DNA of 64,000 nucleotides from Muricauda sp. SCSIO 65647 (GCF_021534965.1 NZ_CP091037.1:2797501-2861500), one strand, 5' to 3'. Shown: positions 44,021-53,595, counted from the first letter of the stretch. Numbers and translations: made by a program. Notes: generated from the sequence alone by a model not told the origin.

Positions 44021-45262
44021 TCATTTCGTGGATACTTTCTCCTTCTTTGACTCAAACAAGCCTTTCACATCGATTTGTCTATGCAGAATATCATCAAAGT
44101 TTTCCCGCTCACGAATCAAATGGGCCTTGCCTTGATACCAAAGTACCTCGGCTGGGCGATAGCGCGAATTATAGTTACTGGCCATGGTGAAGCAATAGGC
44201 ACCTGCATTTTTGAAACAAAGAATATCGCCCTCAGAAATTTCATTGATTCGGCGATTGCTGCCAAAAGTATCGGTTTCGCAGATGTAACCGACCACAGAA
44301 TAGTATCGCTCACGGCCGCTTGTATTTGAGATGTTGACAATTTCATGGGAAGCTCCATACAACATGGGTCGTATCAGGTGATTGAAACCAGAATCAACAC
44401 TGGCAAAAACGGTCGAGGTGGTCTGTTTGACGACATTTACCTTGGCCAGAAAATAACCTGCTTCACTGACCAAAAACTTGCCCGGCTCAAAGGCCAAGGT
44501 GAGTTCTTTGCCATACTCTTTACAGAATTCATTGAAACGCTGGGTCAGTTTTTTGCCCAATTCTTCCACATTTGTCTGAATATCCCCCTCTCTGTAAGGC
44601 ACTTTGAAACCACTGCCAAAATCAATAAACTCAAGATTTTGAAAGTTTTTGGCCGTTTCAAATAAGATTTCCGAAGCGTAAAGAAAAACATCGATATCCA
44701 AAATATCGCTTCCCGTGTGCATATGAATGCCGTTGATGTTCATGTTGGTCAACGCTACGATACGCAGTAAATGGGGAATTTGATGGATGCTGATGCCGAA
44801 TTTAGAGTCGATATGGCCAACAGAGATGTTCGAATTGCCTCCGGCCATCACATGTGGATTTATACGAATGCAAACCGGAATATCGGGATGCTTGCTCCCG
44901 AATTGTTCCAGTATCGATAAGTTGTCGATATTGATTTGTACACCTAGGGCCGCAGCCTCTTCAATCTCCTCCAACGAAACACCATTGGGGGTGTAGATGA
45001 TGGATTCAGGTTTGAATCCGGCCATAAGCCCGAGTTTTACTTCTTGGATGGAAACCGTATCGAGTCCGCTTCCCAAACTGTTCATGAGCCTTAAAACGGA
45101 AATATTGGAGAGTGCTTTCGCCGCATAGTTCAGGCGAAGATTTCCAACATCCTTAAAAGCATTTGTCAAACGGTTATACTGCGAGACGATTTTTGCTGAA
45201 TCGTACACATATAGCGGTGCATCAAATTCATGGGCAACCTTCAATAAATCGGTAGATTTCAT
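44021..45262 (-). CDS. lysA: Diaminopimelate decarboxylase
   Basis: PLP enzyme (fold type III) that converts meso-diaminopimelate to L-lysine. The 413 residues show the PLP lysine in LNYAAKALSN, GSGLDTVSIQE, HTGSDILDI, the glycine-rich FGSGFKVPY, EPGKFLVSEAG and the second-subunit catalytic segment GYICETDTFGSNR with Cys. The last ten residues are basic. It is transcribed from a near-perfect promoter at 45281-45310 and is followed by DUF3995. dapD, an earlier step of the same pathway, lies at 63.2 kb. Confidence 0.95.
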   Translation of the reverse strand: MKSTDLLKVAHEFDAPLYVYDSAKIVSQYNRLTNAFKDVGNLRLNYAAKALSNISVLRLMNSLGSGLDTVSIQEVKLGLMAGFKPESIIYTPNGVSLEEIEEAAALGVQINIDNLSILEQFGSKHPDIPVCIRINPHVMAGGNSNISVGHIDSKFGISIHQIPHLLRIVALTNMNINGIHMHTGSDILDIDVFLYASEILFETAKNFQNLEFIDFGSGFKVPYREGDIQTNVEELGKKLTQRFNEFCKEYGKELTLAFEPGKFLVSEAGYFLAKVNVVKQTTSTVFASVDSGFNHLIRPMLYGASHEIVNISNTSGRERYYSVVGYICETDTFGSNRRINEISEGDILCFKNAGAYCFTMASNYNSRYRPAEVLWYQGKAHLIRERENFDDILHRQIDVKGLFESKKEKVSTK

Positions 45263-45280
45263 ATCAACATCCTTTTAGAC

Positions 45281-45310
45281 AAAACTAATCTTTGTTGTGA
45301 TAGTGGACAA
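45281..45310 (-). promoter_or_regulatory. lysA promoter
   Basis: On the minus strand TTG (45310-45308), exactly 19 bp, then TAGTTTTG (45288-45281): a full match to the Bacteroidota sigma-A consensus TTG-N19-TAnnTTTG. Confidence 0.7.
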
Positions 45311-45427
45311 AAAAAACGACCACGAAACAAACAAACACAACAAATTGTTATAAAAATAACATCTTAATCAAAATAAGTAAAAGTTGCCTTTTAAGAGTCT
45401 GCTGTTTATTTTTAGAAAAATTCTATA

Positions 45428-46066
45428 ATGAAATTACCCCTGTTTCCCTTACAATCGGTTTTCTTTCCCGGTGAGACCGTTCCGCTGCATATTTTTGAAG
45501 AGCGTTATAAACAGCTCATCCGTGACTGTAGGGATGAGGCCATCACTTTCGGCATACCGGTATACGTTGACAATTCGATAGCCTATGGCACCGAAGTGCA
45601 ACTGGTTGAGGTGGTGACCACCTATGATGGTGGTGAAATGGATGTGGTCTGTGTGGCCAGACAAGTTTTTAAGGTGTTGGCCTTTGAACATGAGATGGAA
45701 GGTAAATTATATGCGGGTGGTGAGGTAGAGTTTTTAGAATCGGTGAATGATGCCTCTGAAGAAGAACGTGCCGAGGTGATGGAGAAACTCGAAGAGTTAT
45801 ATGACCTAATGGGGGTTGAATTCCCAAAGACATCATCGAAAAAGTTCAATAGTTTTGCTTTTGCCCATAAGATGGGCCTGTCTTTTGAACAAGAATATGA
45901 ACTTTTGCAACTGCCCCGTGAATCAGAACGTTTGGGTTATATCAAAGACCATCTTGATACCACTATTAAGATACTTGATCAAATAAATCGTACCAAGGCC
46001 TTGATCGATATGAACGGACATTTTAAAAATTTTGATCCTTTGGATTTTAAGGATTTAGAAGCTTAA
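45428..46066 (+). CDS. LON peptidase substrate-binding domain protein
   Basis: A stand-alone Lon N-terminal (LON/PUA-like) domain of 212 residues without ATPase or protease parts. The opening KLPLFPLQSVFFPGETVPLHIFEERYKQLI (in part: PLFPLQSVFFPGE) is diagnostic, followed by FGIPVYVDN and a helical C-terminus (LLQLPRESERLGYIKDHLDTTIKI in part). Such proteins are widespread, with no settled role; substrate recruitment or quality control is inferred. Single gene between lysA and sucC. Confidence 0.9.
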   Translation: MKLPLFPLQSVFFPGETVPLHIFEERYKQLIRDCRDEAITFGIPVYVDNSIAYGTEVQLVEVVTTYDGGEMDVVCVARQVFKVLAFEHEMEGKLYAGGEVEFLESVNDASEEERAEVMEKLEELYDLMGVEFPKTSSKKFNSFAFAHKMGLSFEQEYELLQLPRESERLGYIKDHLDTTIKILDQINRTKALIDMNGHFKNFDPLDFKDLEA

Positions 46067-46153
46067 AAGGGCTTTTGTGATTTCTATGTTTCGTTTACAC
46101 AAGATCCACTTTCAAATCACCATTATAAATTATTAATTCTATACTTGGTTTCC

Positions 46154-46161
46154 TATTTTTG
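46154..46161 (+). promoter_or_regulatory. sucC promoter -7 element
   Basis: TATTTTTG fits TAnnTTTG, 25 bp before the sucC ATG. No clear -33 TTG. Confidence 0.4.
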
Positions 46162-46186
46162 TGCCGGAAACAAATAAAGTACCGAT

Positions 46187-47380
46187 ATGAACCTTCATGA
46201 ATATCAAGGAAAAGAGATTTTGGCCAGCTTTGGCGTTCGCGTGCAACGCGGTATTGTCGCACACAATGCCAAAGAAGCTGTTGATGCCGCCAAGCAATTG
46301 ACGCAAGAAACCGGTACGGGCTGGCATGTGATCAAGGCACAGGTACACGCTGGTGGCCGTGGTAAGGGCGGTGGTGTCAAGTTGGCCAAAAACCTCAAAG
46401 AGGTAGAAGAGCTTGCCGGGAGTATCATCGGTATGAATTTAGTGACCCCACAGACTCCGCCCGAAGGCAAAAAAGTACACCAGGTTTTGGTGGCTGAAGA
46501 TGTGTATTATCCGGGCCCGGGTGAGACAAGTGAATTTTATATGTCGGTCTTGTTGAACCGCTCAAGAGGGCGCAACATGATCATGTATTCTACCGAGGGG
46601 GGCATGGACATCGAGGAGGTCGCCGATAAGACCCCACATCTGATTTTCACCGAAGAAATCAATCCCGCTACTGGATTGTTGCCCTTCCAGGCCCGTAAGA
46701 TAGCCTTCAACCTTGGGCTCTCAGGTACGGCCTTCAAAGAGATGGTCAAATTTGTTTCCGCACTGTATAAAGCATATGAACAGAGTGATGCCAATCTTTT
46801 TGAGATAAACCCGGTCTTGAAGACTTCTGACGATAAGATCATGGCCGTCGATGCCAAAGTGTCGATTGATGACAATGCGCTTTTCAGAAGAAAGCAATAT
46901 GCAGAGATGCGCGACTTGCGTGAAGAGAATGCCATTGAGGTCGAAGCACGTGCTGTGGGTCTCAATTACGTAGATCTTGATGGTAATGTTGGCTGTATGG
47001 TCAATGGGGCCGGATTGGCCATGGCCACTATGGATTTGATCAAAATGGCCGGAGGCGAACCCGCCAACTTTTTAGATGTAGGTGGCACGGCTGATGCCAA
47101 AAGGGTAGAGGAAGCTTTTAGGATCATTTTGAAAGATGCCAATGTGAAGGCCATTCTTATCAATATCTTTGGGGGCATTGTTCGCTGTGACCGTGTGGCC
47201 CAAGGTGTGGTAGATGCCTATAAGAATATGGGCGACGCCATTCAGGTACCCATCATCGTTCGTCTGCAAGGCACCAATGCCGAACTGGCAAAAGAGATAA
47301 TCGACAACTCAGGCCTAGCGGTACATTCGGCAGTTCAATTCAAGGAAGCTGCCGACAAGGTAAAAGAGGTGCTGGCGTAA
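46187..47380 (+). CDS. sucC: Succinyl-CoA synthetase (ADP-forming) beta subunit
   Basis: TCA-cycle enzyme subunit that carries the ATP-grasp nucleotide-binding domain; with SucD it converts succinyl-CoA to succinate with ATP formation. The 397 residues start [12 protein letters not shown] and contain [19 protein letters not shown] (in part [14 protein letters not shown]), [36 protein letters not shown] and [11 protein letters not shown], all canonical. sucD does not follow, so the alpha subunit must be encoded elsewhere, a split arrangement. A strong terminator stands 25 bp after the stop. Confidence 0.97.
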   Translation: MNLHEYQGKEILASFGVRVQRGIVAHNAKEAVDAAKQLTQETGTGWHVIKAQVHAGGRGKGGGVKLAKNLKEVEELAGSIIGMNLVTPQTPPEGKKVHQVLVAEDVYYPGPGETSEFYMSVLLNRSRGRNMIMYSTEGGMDIEEVADKTPHLIFTEEINPATGLLPFQARKIAFNLGLSGTAFKEMVKFVSALYKAYEQSDANLFEINPVLKTSDDKIMAVDAKVSIDDNALFRRKQYAEMRDLREENAIEVEARAVGLNYVDLDGNVGCMVNGAGLAMATMDLIKMAGGEPANFLDVGGTADAKRVEEAFRIILKDANVKAILINIFGGIVRCDRVAQGVVDAYKNMGDAIQVPIIVRLQGTNAELAKEIIDNSGLAVHSAVQFKEAADKVKEVLA

Positions 47381-47405
47381 ATTTGCGCTAAAATCGAAAA
47401 TTTCC

Positions 47406-47430
47406 AAAGAGGCTTATTGCCTCTTTTTTT
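47406..47430 (+). terminator. sucC terminator
   Basis: Perfect 8-bp stem AAAGAGGC/GCCTCTTT with loop TTATT, followed by more T residues. Confidence 0.9.
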
Positions 47431-47622
47431 ATGTTTGATTTTAATGGGGCTGGTTTTTGAAATTTTCAGTGGTTGATCGTAACAGCGTTGAACGAACATA
47501 GTGATGTAACGGCTAGATACGTACAAGGGTGTTAAAATTCGATTTTAGTGTAACATTTTTACTTTCAGGGCGTCTTTTCAGTATATTCATCAATGCATCA
47601 TCAATCTTAAGGCGAAATCATC

Positions 47623-47810
47623 ATGAGCAAAATCAGTCTAGTTTTGGCGAGGGCCATGCTGCTTCTCTCAGGAAATGTTTTGGCTTCTGATAGCGATGTC
47701 AATGAACCAAAGAACCATCTATCCAGATTTTAAAAATATTTGAAGACAGTCAATGCCCAAAATGTGAAGAGGGCAAAATGTACACGGTTGTAGTGCGAAT
47801 TGCCGCATAA
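47623..47810 (+). pseudogene. Decayed gene of a small secreted flavobacterial protein
   Basis: From ATG 47623 the frame encodes a signal peptide (MSKISLVLARAMLLLSGNVLAS) and stops at 47733 after 36 residues. About 30 bp later, in another frame, EEGKMYTVVVRIAA is read up to a stop at 47810. As I recall, intact flavobacterial relatives are secreted proteins of about 110 residues that begin MKKIxLVLAGAMLL and end EGKxYxVPVRIAA, with a Val-rich middle. Here the middle is missing and the frames do not match, so this looks like a copy disabled by an internal deletion. A terminator still follows. Together with the flanking hairpins this accounts for the gene-free stretch 47381-47920; the part 47431-47622 holds nothing I recognise. 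Confidence 0.55.
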
Positions 47811-47837
47811 AGACAGTGATTATTTGAATTAGTTGAG

Positions 47838-47866
47838 AAAATCCCGGGTCAATCCCGGGATTTTTT
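47838..47866 (+). terminator. Terminator after the decayed gene
   Basis: Perfect 8-bp GC-rich stem ATCCCGGG/CCCGGGAT with a 5-nt loop, followed by TTTTTT; A residues precede it. Confidence 0.85.
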
Positions 47867-47920
47867 GTACACTAAACCTATGCACTTGACAGTTATTAAT
47901 TAGATAAACCGAACAACGCC

Positions 47921-48322
47921 ATGAGTACCTATGAAGAAAAATTGAGCATATTGTCAGAAATGATCGCTTTTGCCAGAGTAGATAACAAGCTTAAGCCATC
48001 TGAGTATAGTTTTCTGTTGCAGGTCGCTTCACGGTTGGGTGTTGAGAAAAATGTTCTTGAAGATCTGTTGAAGCGAAAAGCGAAAAAAAAGATATTAAAA
48101 AGCCAAGCCGCTAGAATTGTACAATTTCACCGATTGTTGCTGATGATGAACATCGACCAAGAACAGCATGAAGATGAAATTCGAAGACTTCATGAAATCG
48201 GCCTGTCCATGGGGCTGCCACCTTCTGCTGTGGCACAGGTGTTAGAGGTCATGCATCAATATCCTGATAAAATCATACCTCCAGAAGTATTGCTACGTAT
48301 CTTCACGGCCCATTACAATTAA
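47921..48322 (+). CDS. TerB-like helical protein
   Basis: A 133-residue all-helical cytoplasmic protein. The pattern LSILSEMIAFARVDNKLKPSEYSFLLQVASRLGV (in part FARVDNKLKPSEYSFL) recalls the TerB/DjlA-N acidic helical fold, where an acidic DG/DN turn binds metal. The second half, MNIDQEQHEDEIRRLHEIGLSMGLPPSAV (in part HEDEIRRLHEIGL), repeats the pattern. Flavobacterial relatives are sometimes labelled 'excinuclease ABC subunit B', which is an annotation carry-over from nearby uvrB and has no sequence basis. Function unknown. Confidence 0.7.
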   Translation: MSTYEEKLSILSEMIAFARVDNKLKPSEYSFLLQVASRLGVEKNVLEDLLKRKAKKKILKSQAARIVQFHRLLLMMNIDQEQHEDEIRRLHEIGLSMGLPPSAVAQVLEVMHQYPDKIIPPEVLLRIFTAHYN

Positions 48323-48336
48323 TGACATAATGTCAT
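48322..48336. promoter_or_regulatory. Perfect 15-bp dyad upstream of hsp20
   Basis: ATGACAT-A-ATGTCAT overlaps the stop codon of the TerB-like gene, about 108 bp before hsp20. A dimeric regulator site is plausible; a role in hsp20 control is inferred only from position. Confidence 0.35.
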
Positions 48337-48443
48337 AACAAAATCTTAAAAAACTGCCATAAGGGCAGTATATGTGTAATGGTATATCTTTTGTCTTATT
48401 CATGGTGAGCAAAACAAATGTTTAAAAACTAAAGTTTATAGTC

Positions 48444-48869
48444 ATGAGTATAATCAGAAGAAACAACCTATTATTTCCATCATTGATGAACGAGTTCTTC
48501 AAACCTGATTGGTTTGGGGGCATGGAAAATTTTGAGAAGAATGTTCCTGCCGTGAACATCAAGGAGAACGAAAAAGATTTTGAGCTGGAATTTGCGATTC
48601 CGGGCATGAAGAGAGATGATTTCAACGTCGAGGTCGATGACAACATTTTGACCGTTTCATCTGAGGTCAAGAACGAGAAAGAAACCAAAGATAAAAACTA
48701 TACCCGTAGGGAGTTTTCATATTCTTCTTTCAAACGTTCGTTTACGTTGCCAGAGACTGTTGATGAAGATAATATCAATGCATCATATGTGGACGGAATC
48801 TTGAGATTGGCACTTCCTAAAAAAGAGGAAGCTTTGCCAAAGCCAAAGCGTATGATCGAGATTGGATAA
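48444..48869 (+). CDS. Small heat-shock protein Hsp20
   Basis: ATP-independent holdase of the alpha-crystallin family, 141 residues. The N-terminal arm (LFPSLMNEFFKPDWFGG) is followed by the alpha-crystallin domain: VPAVNIKENEKDFELEFAIPGMKRDDFNVEV in part (FELEFAIPGMKRDDF), YTRREFSYSSFKRSFTLP and the signature YVDGILRLALPKKE. The C-terminal anchor motif (IxI) is weak (KRMIEIG). It has its own strong terminator and an upstream dyad. Induction by heat is expected from the family but not shown. Confidence 0.94.
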   Translation: MSIIRRNNLLFPSLMNEFFKPDWFGGMENFEKNVPAVNIKENEKDFELEFAIPGMKRDDFNVEVDDNILTVSSEVKNEKETKDKNYTRREFSYSSFKRSFTLPETVDEDNINASYVDGILRLALPKKEEALPKPKRMIEIG

Positions 48870-48935
48870 GACAGAACATTACGCCAACTAGTAGGTGTTT
48901 CATGATGGTTGGTTTGATTAGTTGGTTAGTTGATG

Positions 48936-48971
48936 AAAGTGCCGCCCAAAAGGGGCGGCACTTTCTTTTTC
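48936..48971. terminator. Terminator between hsp20 and uvrB
   Basis: A 12-bp perfect stem AAAGTGCCGCCC/GGGCGGCACTTT with a 5-nt loop, followed on the plus strand by CTTTTT. It mainly serves hsp20 and may also block uvrB read-through. Confidence 0.85.
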
Positions 48972-50958
48972 AGAACTGCTCCTGTAACATTTTGATTTCA
49001 TCTCGAAGTTTGGCGGCTTCCATAAAGTTTAATTCCTTGGCTGCCTTTTCCATGGCCTTTCGTTTATCACGAATGAGTTTTTCACGCTGTTCTTTGGTGA
49101 GGTATTCCAAATCGGGTTCGGCGGCACGCAGTTCTTCTTTTTCAAAGTGGTAGGTCGATACAGAGTTCTTTGCCAAGGCATTGTCCAAGCTTTTTTTCAA
49201 TGCTTTTGGCACAATGTTATGTTCGGTATTGTATGCTGTTTGTTTTTCACGGCGGTAATTGGTCTCATCAATGGTCTTTTGCATGCTATCGGTAACAGTG
49301 TCAGCATACATAATGGCCTTGCCATTCAGGTTTCGGGCGGCACGGCCCACTGTCTGTATCAATGAGCGGTTACTGCGTAGAAAGCCCTCTTTGTCGGCAT
49401 CTAAAATGGCAACCAATGAGACTTCGGGCAAATCAAGTCCCTCGCGCAATAGATTGACCCCAATAAGTACATCGAATAGCCCTTTGCGCAAATCTTGCAT
49501 AATCTCAACGCGTTCCAAAGTATCCACATCGCTGTGTATGTAACGGCACCGTACATCGATTCGGGCCAAATATTTGGTCAGCTCTTCAGCCATTCGTTTG
49601 GTGAGGGTCGTTACCAAGACCCTTTCATCCAACTCGACCCGCTTTTGTATTTCTTCGACCAAGTCATCGATTTGATTCAAACTGGGCTTAACCTCGATTT
49701 CGGGATCCAACAGACCCGTGGGCCTGATTACCTGTTCGACATAAACTCCTTGGCTCAGTTGCAGTTCATAATCGGCAGGGGTGGCACTGACATAGATGAC
49801 CTGATTTTGCAAGGCTTCAAATTCTTCAAACTTCAAGGGTCGGTTGTCCAAGGCAGCAGGTAAACGAAAACCATATTCCACTAAATTTTCTTTGCGGGAA
49901 CGGTCGCCGCCATACATGGCATGTACTTGCGGAACCGTAACGTGGCTCTCATCGATGACCATTAGATAATCTTTTGGAAAATAGTCCAACAAGCAAAAAG
50001 GTCGTGTGCCAGGTTCACGCCCATCTAGATACCTTGAGTAGTTTTCGATACCAGAGCAGTAGCCGAGTTCACGAATCATCTCTAAATCAAAATTGGTGCG
50101 TTCTTCTAACCGTTTGGCTTCCAAGGGTCTCCCAATTTCCTTGAAATAGTCGACCTGCTTCACCAAATCATCCTGTATCTGGTGGATGGCGTTTTGGAGT
50201 ATGTCTGGGGAGGTCACGAACATATTGGCCGGATAGATATTCAGGTACTCATAGACTTCGATGACATTGTTGTTGAAAGGGTCGAGCGCCTCGATCTCTT
50301 CAATTTCATCCCCAAAGAAATGTATACGAAAGGCATGGTCTGCATATCCTGGAAACACATCTACCACGTCACCTTTCACCCTAAAATTTCCATTCCTAAA
50401 ATCCGCGGTGGTACGTGAATACAGGCTTTGCACCAACTGATGCAAAAACTTGGTTCTTGAAATGACCTGATCTTTATGTATGGAGATGACATTTTTCTGA
50501 AACTCCATCGGGTTACCGATTCCGTACAGACAAGAGACAGAGGCGACGACCAAGACATCCCTTCGTCCTGATAGCAGCGATGAGGTCGTACTCAACCGCA
50601 TTTTCTCAATATCCTCATTGATCGAAAGGTCTTTTTCTATGTATGTGCCACTTGTGGGTATATAGGCTTCGGGTTGGTAGTAATCGTAGTACGAAACAAA
50701 ATACTCAATGGCGTTCTCTGGAAAGAATTGCTTGAACTCAGAATACAATTGTGCTGCCAGGGTCTTGTTGTGGGCCAGAACCAATGTTGGCCGTTGCACT
50801 TGCTCAATAACATTGGCCACCGTAAATGTCTTGCCAGAACCCGTTACGCCCAAAAGTGTCTGGTGCTCTTCGCTTGCTTCAATGCCCTCGACCAATTGCT
50901 TAATCGCATCTGGTTGGTCACCGGTAGGCTTGAAATCTGAAATTACCTTAAACTTCAT
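48970..50958 (-). CDS. uvrB: Excinuclease ABC subunit UvrB
   Basis: DNA-damage recognition helicase of nucleotide excision repair, working with UvrA and UvrC. The 662 residues include Walker A LLGVTGSGKTFTVA, the beta-hairpin SYYDYYQPEAYIP that separates strands, helicase motif II VIDESHVTVPQ (DESH), motif VI QTVGRAARN and the C-terminal UVR motif KAAKELNFMEAAKLRDEI. Length and motif set are normal. The gene is single; uvrA and uvrC are not in the window. The short upstream region to the T9SS cargo gene probably holds its promoter. Confidence 0.97.
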   Translation of the reverse strand: MKFKVISDFKPTGDQPDAIKQLVEGIEASEEHQTLLGVTGSGKTFTVANVIEQVQRPTLVLAHNKTLAAQLYSEFKQFFPENAIEYFVSYYDYYQPEAYIPTSGTYIEKDLSINEDIEKMRLSTTSSLLSGRRDVLVVASVSCLYGIGNPMEFQKNVISIHKDQVISRTKFLHQLVQSLYSRTTADFRNGNFRVKGDVVDVFPGYADHAFRIHFFGDEIEEIEALDPFNNNVIEVYEYLNIYPANMFVTSPDILQNAIHQIQDDLVKQVDYFKEIGRPLEAKRLEERTNFDLEMIRELGYCSGIENYSRYLDGREPGTRPFCLLDYFPKDYLMVIDESHVTVPQVHAMYGGDRSRKENLVEYGFRLPAALDNRPLKFEEFEALQNQVIYVSATPADYELQLSQGVYVEQVIRPTGLLDPEIEVKPSLNQIDDLVEEIQKRVELDERVLVTTLTKRMAEELTKYLARIDVRCRYIHSDVDTLERVEIMQDLRKGLFDVLIGVNLLREGLDLPEVSLVAILDADKEGFLRSNRSLIQTVGRAARNLNGKAIMYADTVTDSMQKTIDETNYRREKQTAYNTEHNIVPKALKKSLDNALAKNSVSTYHFEKEELRAAEPDLEYLTKEQREKLIRDKRKAMEKAAKELNFMEAAKLRDEIKMLQEQF

Positions 50959-51001
50959 TGTTTAAAGTTACAATCTGTATACGCAAGGAAAAAGAAATTG
51001 T

Positions 51002-52732
51002 CTAGCGTTTTAAAGAAAAATGTCCTTTGACTTCTCTATTACTCTCATCAATGGCCTGGAACCAGTAATCTGATGAGGGTAAGTCCCTGCCGTTCAAAGT
51101 GCCATCCCACCCTTGCGAACTTTGGTCTATTTCTGCCAAGAAAACCCCAAAACGATCAAAAATACGGATACTGGTCAATACAATATTCTGGCCTTCTGGT
51201 TGCACAAACTGCCAAAAGTCGTTGATGCCGTCACCGTTTGGTGAAAAGAATTTGGGGAAACCCTCGACCGTCAAATCTTGTTCAAAGCTTTCTTCTGTGA
51301 TACCACAACCATTTTTGTCCCTAACGTAAACGGTATGATTGCCCCATGGGATATTATTGAACACATTGCTGTCTTGGTAGGGGCCGTCGATATTGTCTAT
51401 GGCATATTCATAATCACCATTTCCAGAAGCGATTACCTCTACCCTTAGGCCAAGAGCTGAATCGCTTATGTCAAGACGGTCTATGGTAGCAGCTTCTGAA
51501 GAGACCACTTCAAAATCGACCAGGGTCGCACATTCAATAACATCGCCAGGTTGTGTGACAAAATCATAGACCTCGAGCTGAAATTGACCTGCTTCGCTTA
51601 CCGTAAGGTCCCTATCTTCTGATAACAATGATGAATTGCCCAATTGATCAATACCGAACCAGCGATAGCCATCTGCAATGATGGGGGCCGTAAGCACCAA
51701 GGGTTCTTCATTTTCACAAAAGGAAAATACTGAAGGAAATTCAAATTCAGGGTGCAAATCGACAAATTCACCAGTAGCTACATCAAGATAGGGGCCGCAT
51801 CCCAAAAGGGTCGAGAAAGTTTCTTGCCCACAGCCGATCGCTGCACCACTCTCATTAAAAGGGGTTATGGTAATAAAAAAAAGGGTGTTCGGGGTAAAAT
51901 TGATGACGAAGGTCGCATTTGATATGAAAGTGGCATTATCAAGAATATCGGCCCCGTTGGGGGTTGTGCCAATGGTCACGTAATAGCCCGTGGCATTAGG
52001 TACTGGTACCCATTCGATAAAAGGAGTCAAGGGTACGTTGATCGCACCGTTCAACGGATTTACAAGATTGGTACAATCAGGCAAAGGGGCCACCTCTCTT
52101 GTGGTGAAGCTTATTTCATCGCAATTGTTGGCTGGTCCATTCTCGTTATAGGGAATAACCCTGACATAAAATGTGGTTTCGGGCGTAAATTCGAAAGGTG
52201 GATTAAAGCTCAGTACGTTGCCCACATCGCCATCAAATAAGTCATTTAGGCCAGGTGCAGTGCCGATAGTGATTCGGTAGCCCGTAGCGGTTGGCGCATA
52301 ACTCCATCTAATATTGGTAAATACACTTACGCCGGTATCACCGTCTTCAATATTTGTTATAGGTGTACAATCGGGTGCGGTAGTAACATCTTCCGTCCTA
52401 AAGCTTTCTGTTGCACACACAATATTTGATTGATTGAAAAAGAAGAGCGTAATGGTCACATAAATTTGGGAATTTTCCGGAAGCCCCAATGGAGGTTGAA
52501 AAGTGGCATTGCTGCCCACCCCCTGTTCATTGACTATATCCCTGCCGCCAGGGGTCGTACCAATAGATATGAAGTAAGAGGGTACCCCCTCTATGGCATT
52601 CCACGACAGGGTCACATCGACCGGTACATCAATATCGCCATCCCTTGGGCTTATCAGATTTGGACAAGCTTGGCCCGATGCTTCAAAGAATATCAAAAGC
52701 GATATTGAAAAAAACAGCAATTTTTTTAACAT
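51002..52732 (-). CDS. T9SS type B sorting domain protein with fibronectin-like repeats
   Basis: A 576-residue surface or secreted protein. After a signal peptide (to EASGQA) come three related beta-sandwich repeats of about 100 residues, each with a line such as ATGYRITIGTAPG, ATGYYVTIGTTPNG or VPSYFISIGTTPGG. A Cys-rich middle part and an Ig/PKD-like stretch follow. The last 90 residues form the gliding-motility-associated C-terminal (type B) domain: FPKFFSPNGDGINDFW, IRIFDRFGVFLAEI and LPSSDYWFQA. It would be exported by the type IX system. It lies 26 bp downstream of an ABC-2 permease gene on the same strand. Confidence 0.9.
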   Translation of the reverse strand: MLKKLLFFSISLLIFFEASGQACPNLISPRDGDIDVPVDVTLSWNAIEGVPSYFISIGTTPGGRDIVNEQGVGSNATFQPPLGLPENSQIYVTITLFFFNQSNIVCATESFRTEDVTTAPDCTPITNIEDGDTGVSVFTNIRWSYAPTATGYRITIGTAPGLNDLFDGDVGNVLSFNPPFEFTPETTFYVRVIPYNENGPANNCDEISFTTREVAPLPDCTNLVNPLNGAINVPLTPFIEWVPVPNATGYYVTIGTTPNGADILDNATFISNATFVINFTPNTLFFITITPFNESGAAIGCGQETFSTLLGCGPYLDVATGEFVDLHPEFEFPSVFSFCENEEPLVLTAPIIADGYRWFGIDQLGNSSLLSEDRDLTVSEAGQFQLEVYDFVTQPGDVIECATLVDFEVVSSEAATIDRLDISDSALGLRVEVIASGNGDYEYAIDNIDGPYQDSNVFNNIPWGNHTVYVRDKNGCGITEESFEQDLTVEGFPKFFSPNGDGINDFWQFVQPEGQNIVLTSIRIFDRFGVFLAEIDQSSQGWDGTLNGRDLPSSDYWFQAIDESNREVKGHFSLKR

Positions 52733-52758
52733 ACGACATCCTCAGACATCGTAAGATA

Positions 52759-53592
52759 CTATAAATCACGCTTTTTCAAAAGGGCGTAAGACAAATAGAT
52801 GAAAATAACCGTCCAAGCGATAACGATCAAGAATTCGTGCCAATGGACATAATAGTTCAGTTCTATAGATTCTCCGACCTGATCGGCTACCGTCTGTACA
52901 GCTTCTAAACGGGTAAAGGGCTCTTTGATCAAATTGAACATGGATTGAAGCGGAAAAAAGCCCATGACGGTTTCGGTGGTCGGTCCGTCAAACACTTTCC
53001 AGCGAAGAAGGCCCCTAATAATGCCCTCAGATATCTGCCAAAGAATCAAAAACCCCAATGCGAATGCAGAGCGCTTGATCAGAATGCCCAGAAATAGACA
53101 AAAGGAGAAAAAACCGACCAGTTTGACAAAGAACGCGAGCAAAAATTCCAAATCAGAAAAAATTATGGAAAGCTCATTGTAATCAGAATAGATTATGCCC
53201 AATATCATGGAAACCACAAAGACGAACAATGTAGAAATTGCCGCAAATGAAAGTACCGTCAAAAATTTAGACCAAATGAACTCTTTCTTTGACAGCCCGT
53301 CAATCAGGTTTTGTTTGATGGTTTTATTGCTGTACTCATTGGCCATCATCGAAACAATGACTATGGCCAAAAACAGTTTGAAAAAGGCCGTGACAAACGT
53401 ATTGAAATGCCAGATATAGGGAAAATTAAAAATGCCGATTTCAGCCAGATGGAACTTTACTGGGCCAATATCAAATTTTATTGCTGCAATTAGGGCAATG
53501 GAGGTCAAAATGATGAAGTAGGAAATAATCAAGACCTTACTGATCCTATTGTTCCAAAGCTTGATAAATTCTATTTGTAAGAGTCGTACCAT
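52759..53592 (-). CDS. ABC-2 type transporter permease
   Basis: A 277-residue integral membrane protein with six predicted helices, starting with a short cytoplasmic segment (MVRLLQIEFIKLWNNR). The motif ANEYSNKTIKQNLIDGLSKKEFIWSK after helix 2 is the typical coupling element of ABC-2 permeases of the bacitracin or nutrient-less exporter type (in part EYSNKTIKQNLIDGLS). It begins 3 bp after the ATPase stop, so the two form a pair. The exported substrate is unknown. The T9SS cargo gene follows 26 bp downstream. Confidence 0.88.
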   Translation of the reverse strand: MVRLLQIEFIKLWNNRISKVLIISYFIILTSIALIAAIKFDIGPVKFHLAEIGIFNFPYIWHFNTFVTAFFKLFLAIVIVSMMANEYSNKTIKQNLIDGLSKKEFIWSKFLTVLSFAAISTLFVFVVSMILGIIYSDYNELSIIFSDLEFLLAFFVKLVGFFSFCLFLGILIKRSAFALGFLILWQISEGIIRGLLRWKVFDGPTTETVMGFFPLQSMFNLIKEPFTRLEAVQTVADQVGESIELNYYVHWHEFLIVIAWTVIFIYLSYALLKKRDL

Positions 53593-53595
53593 GGC

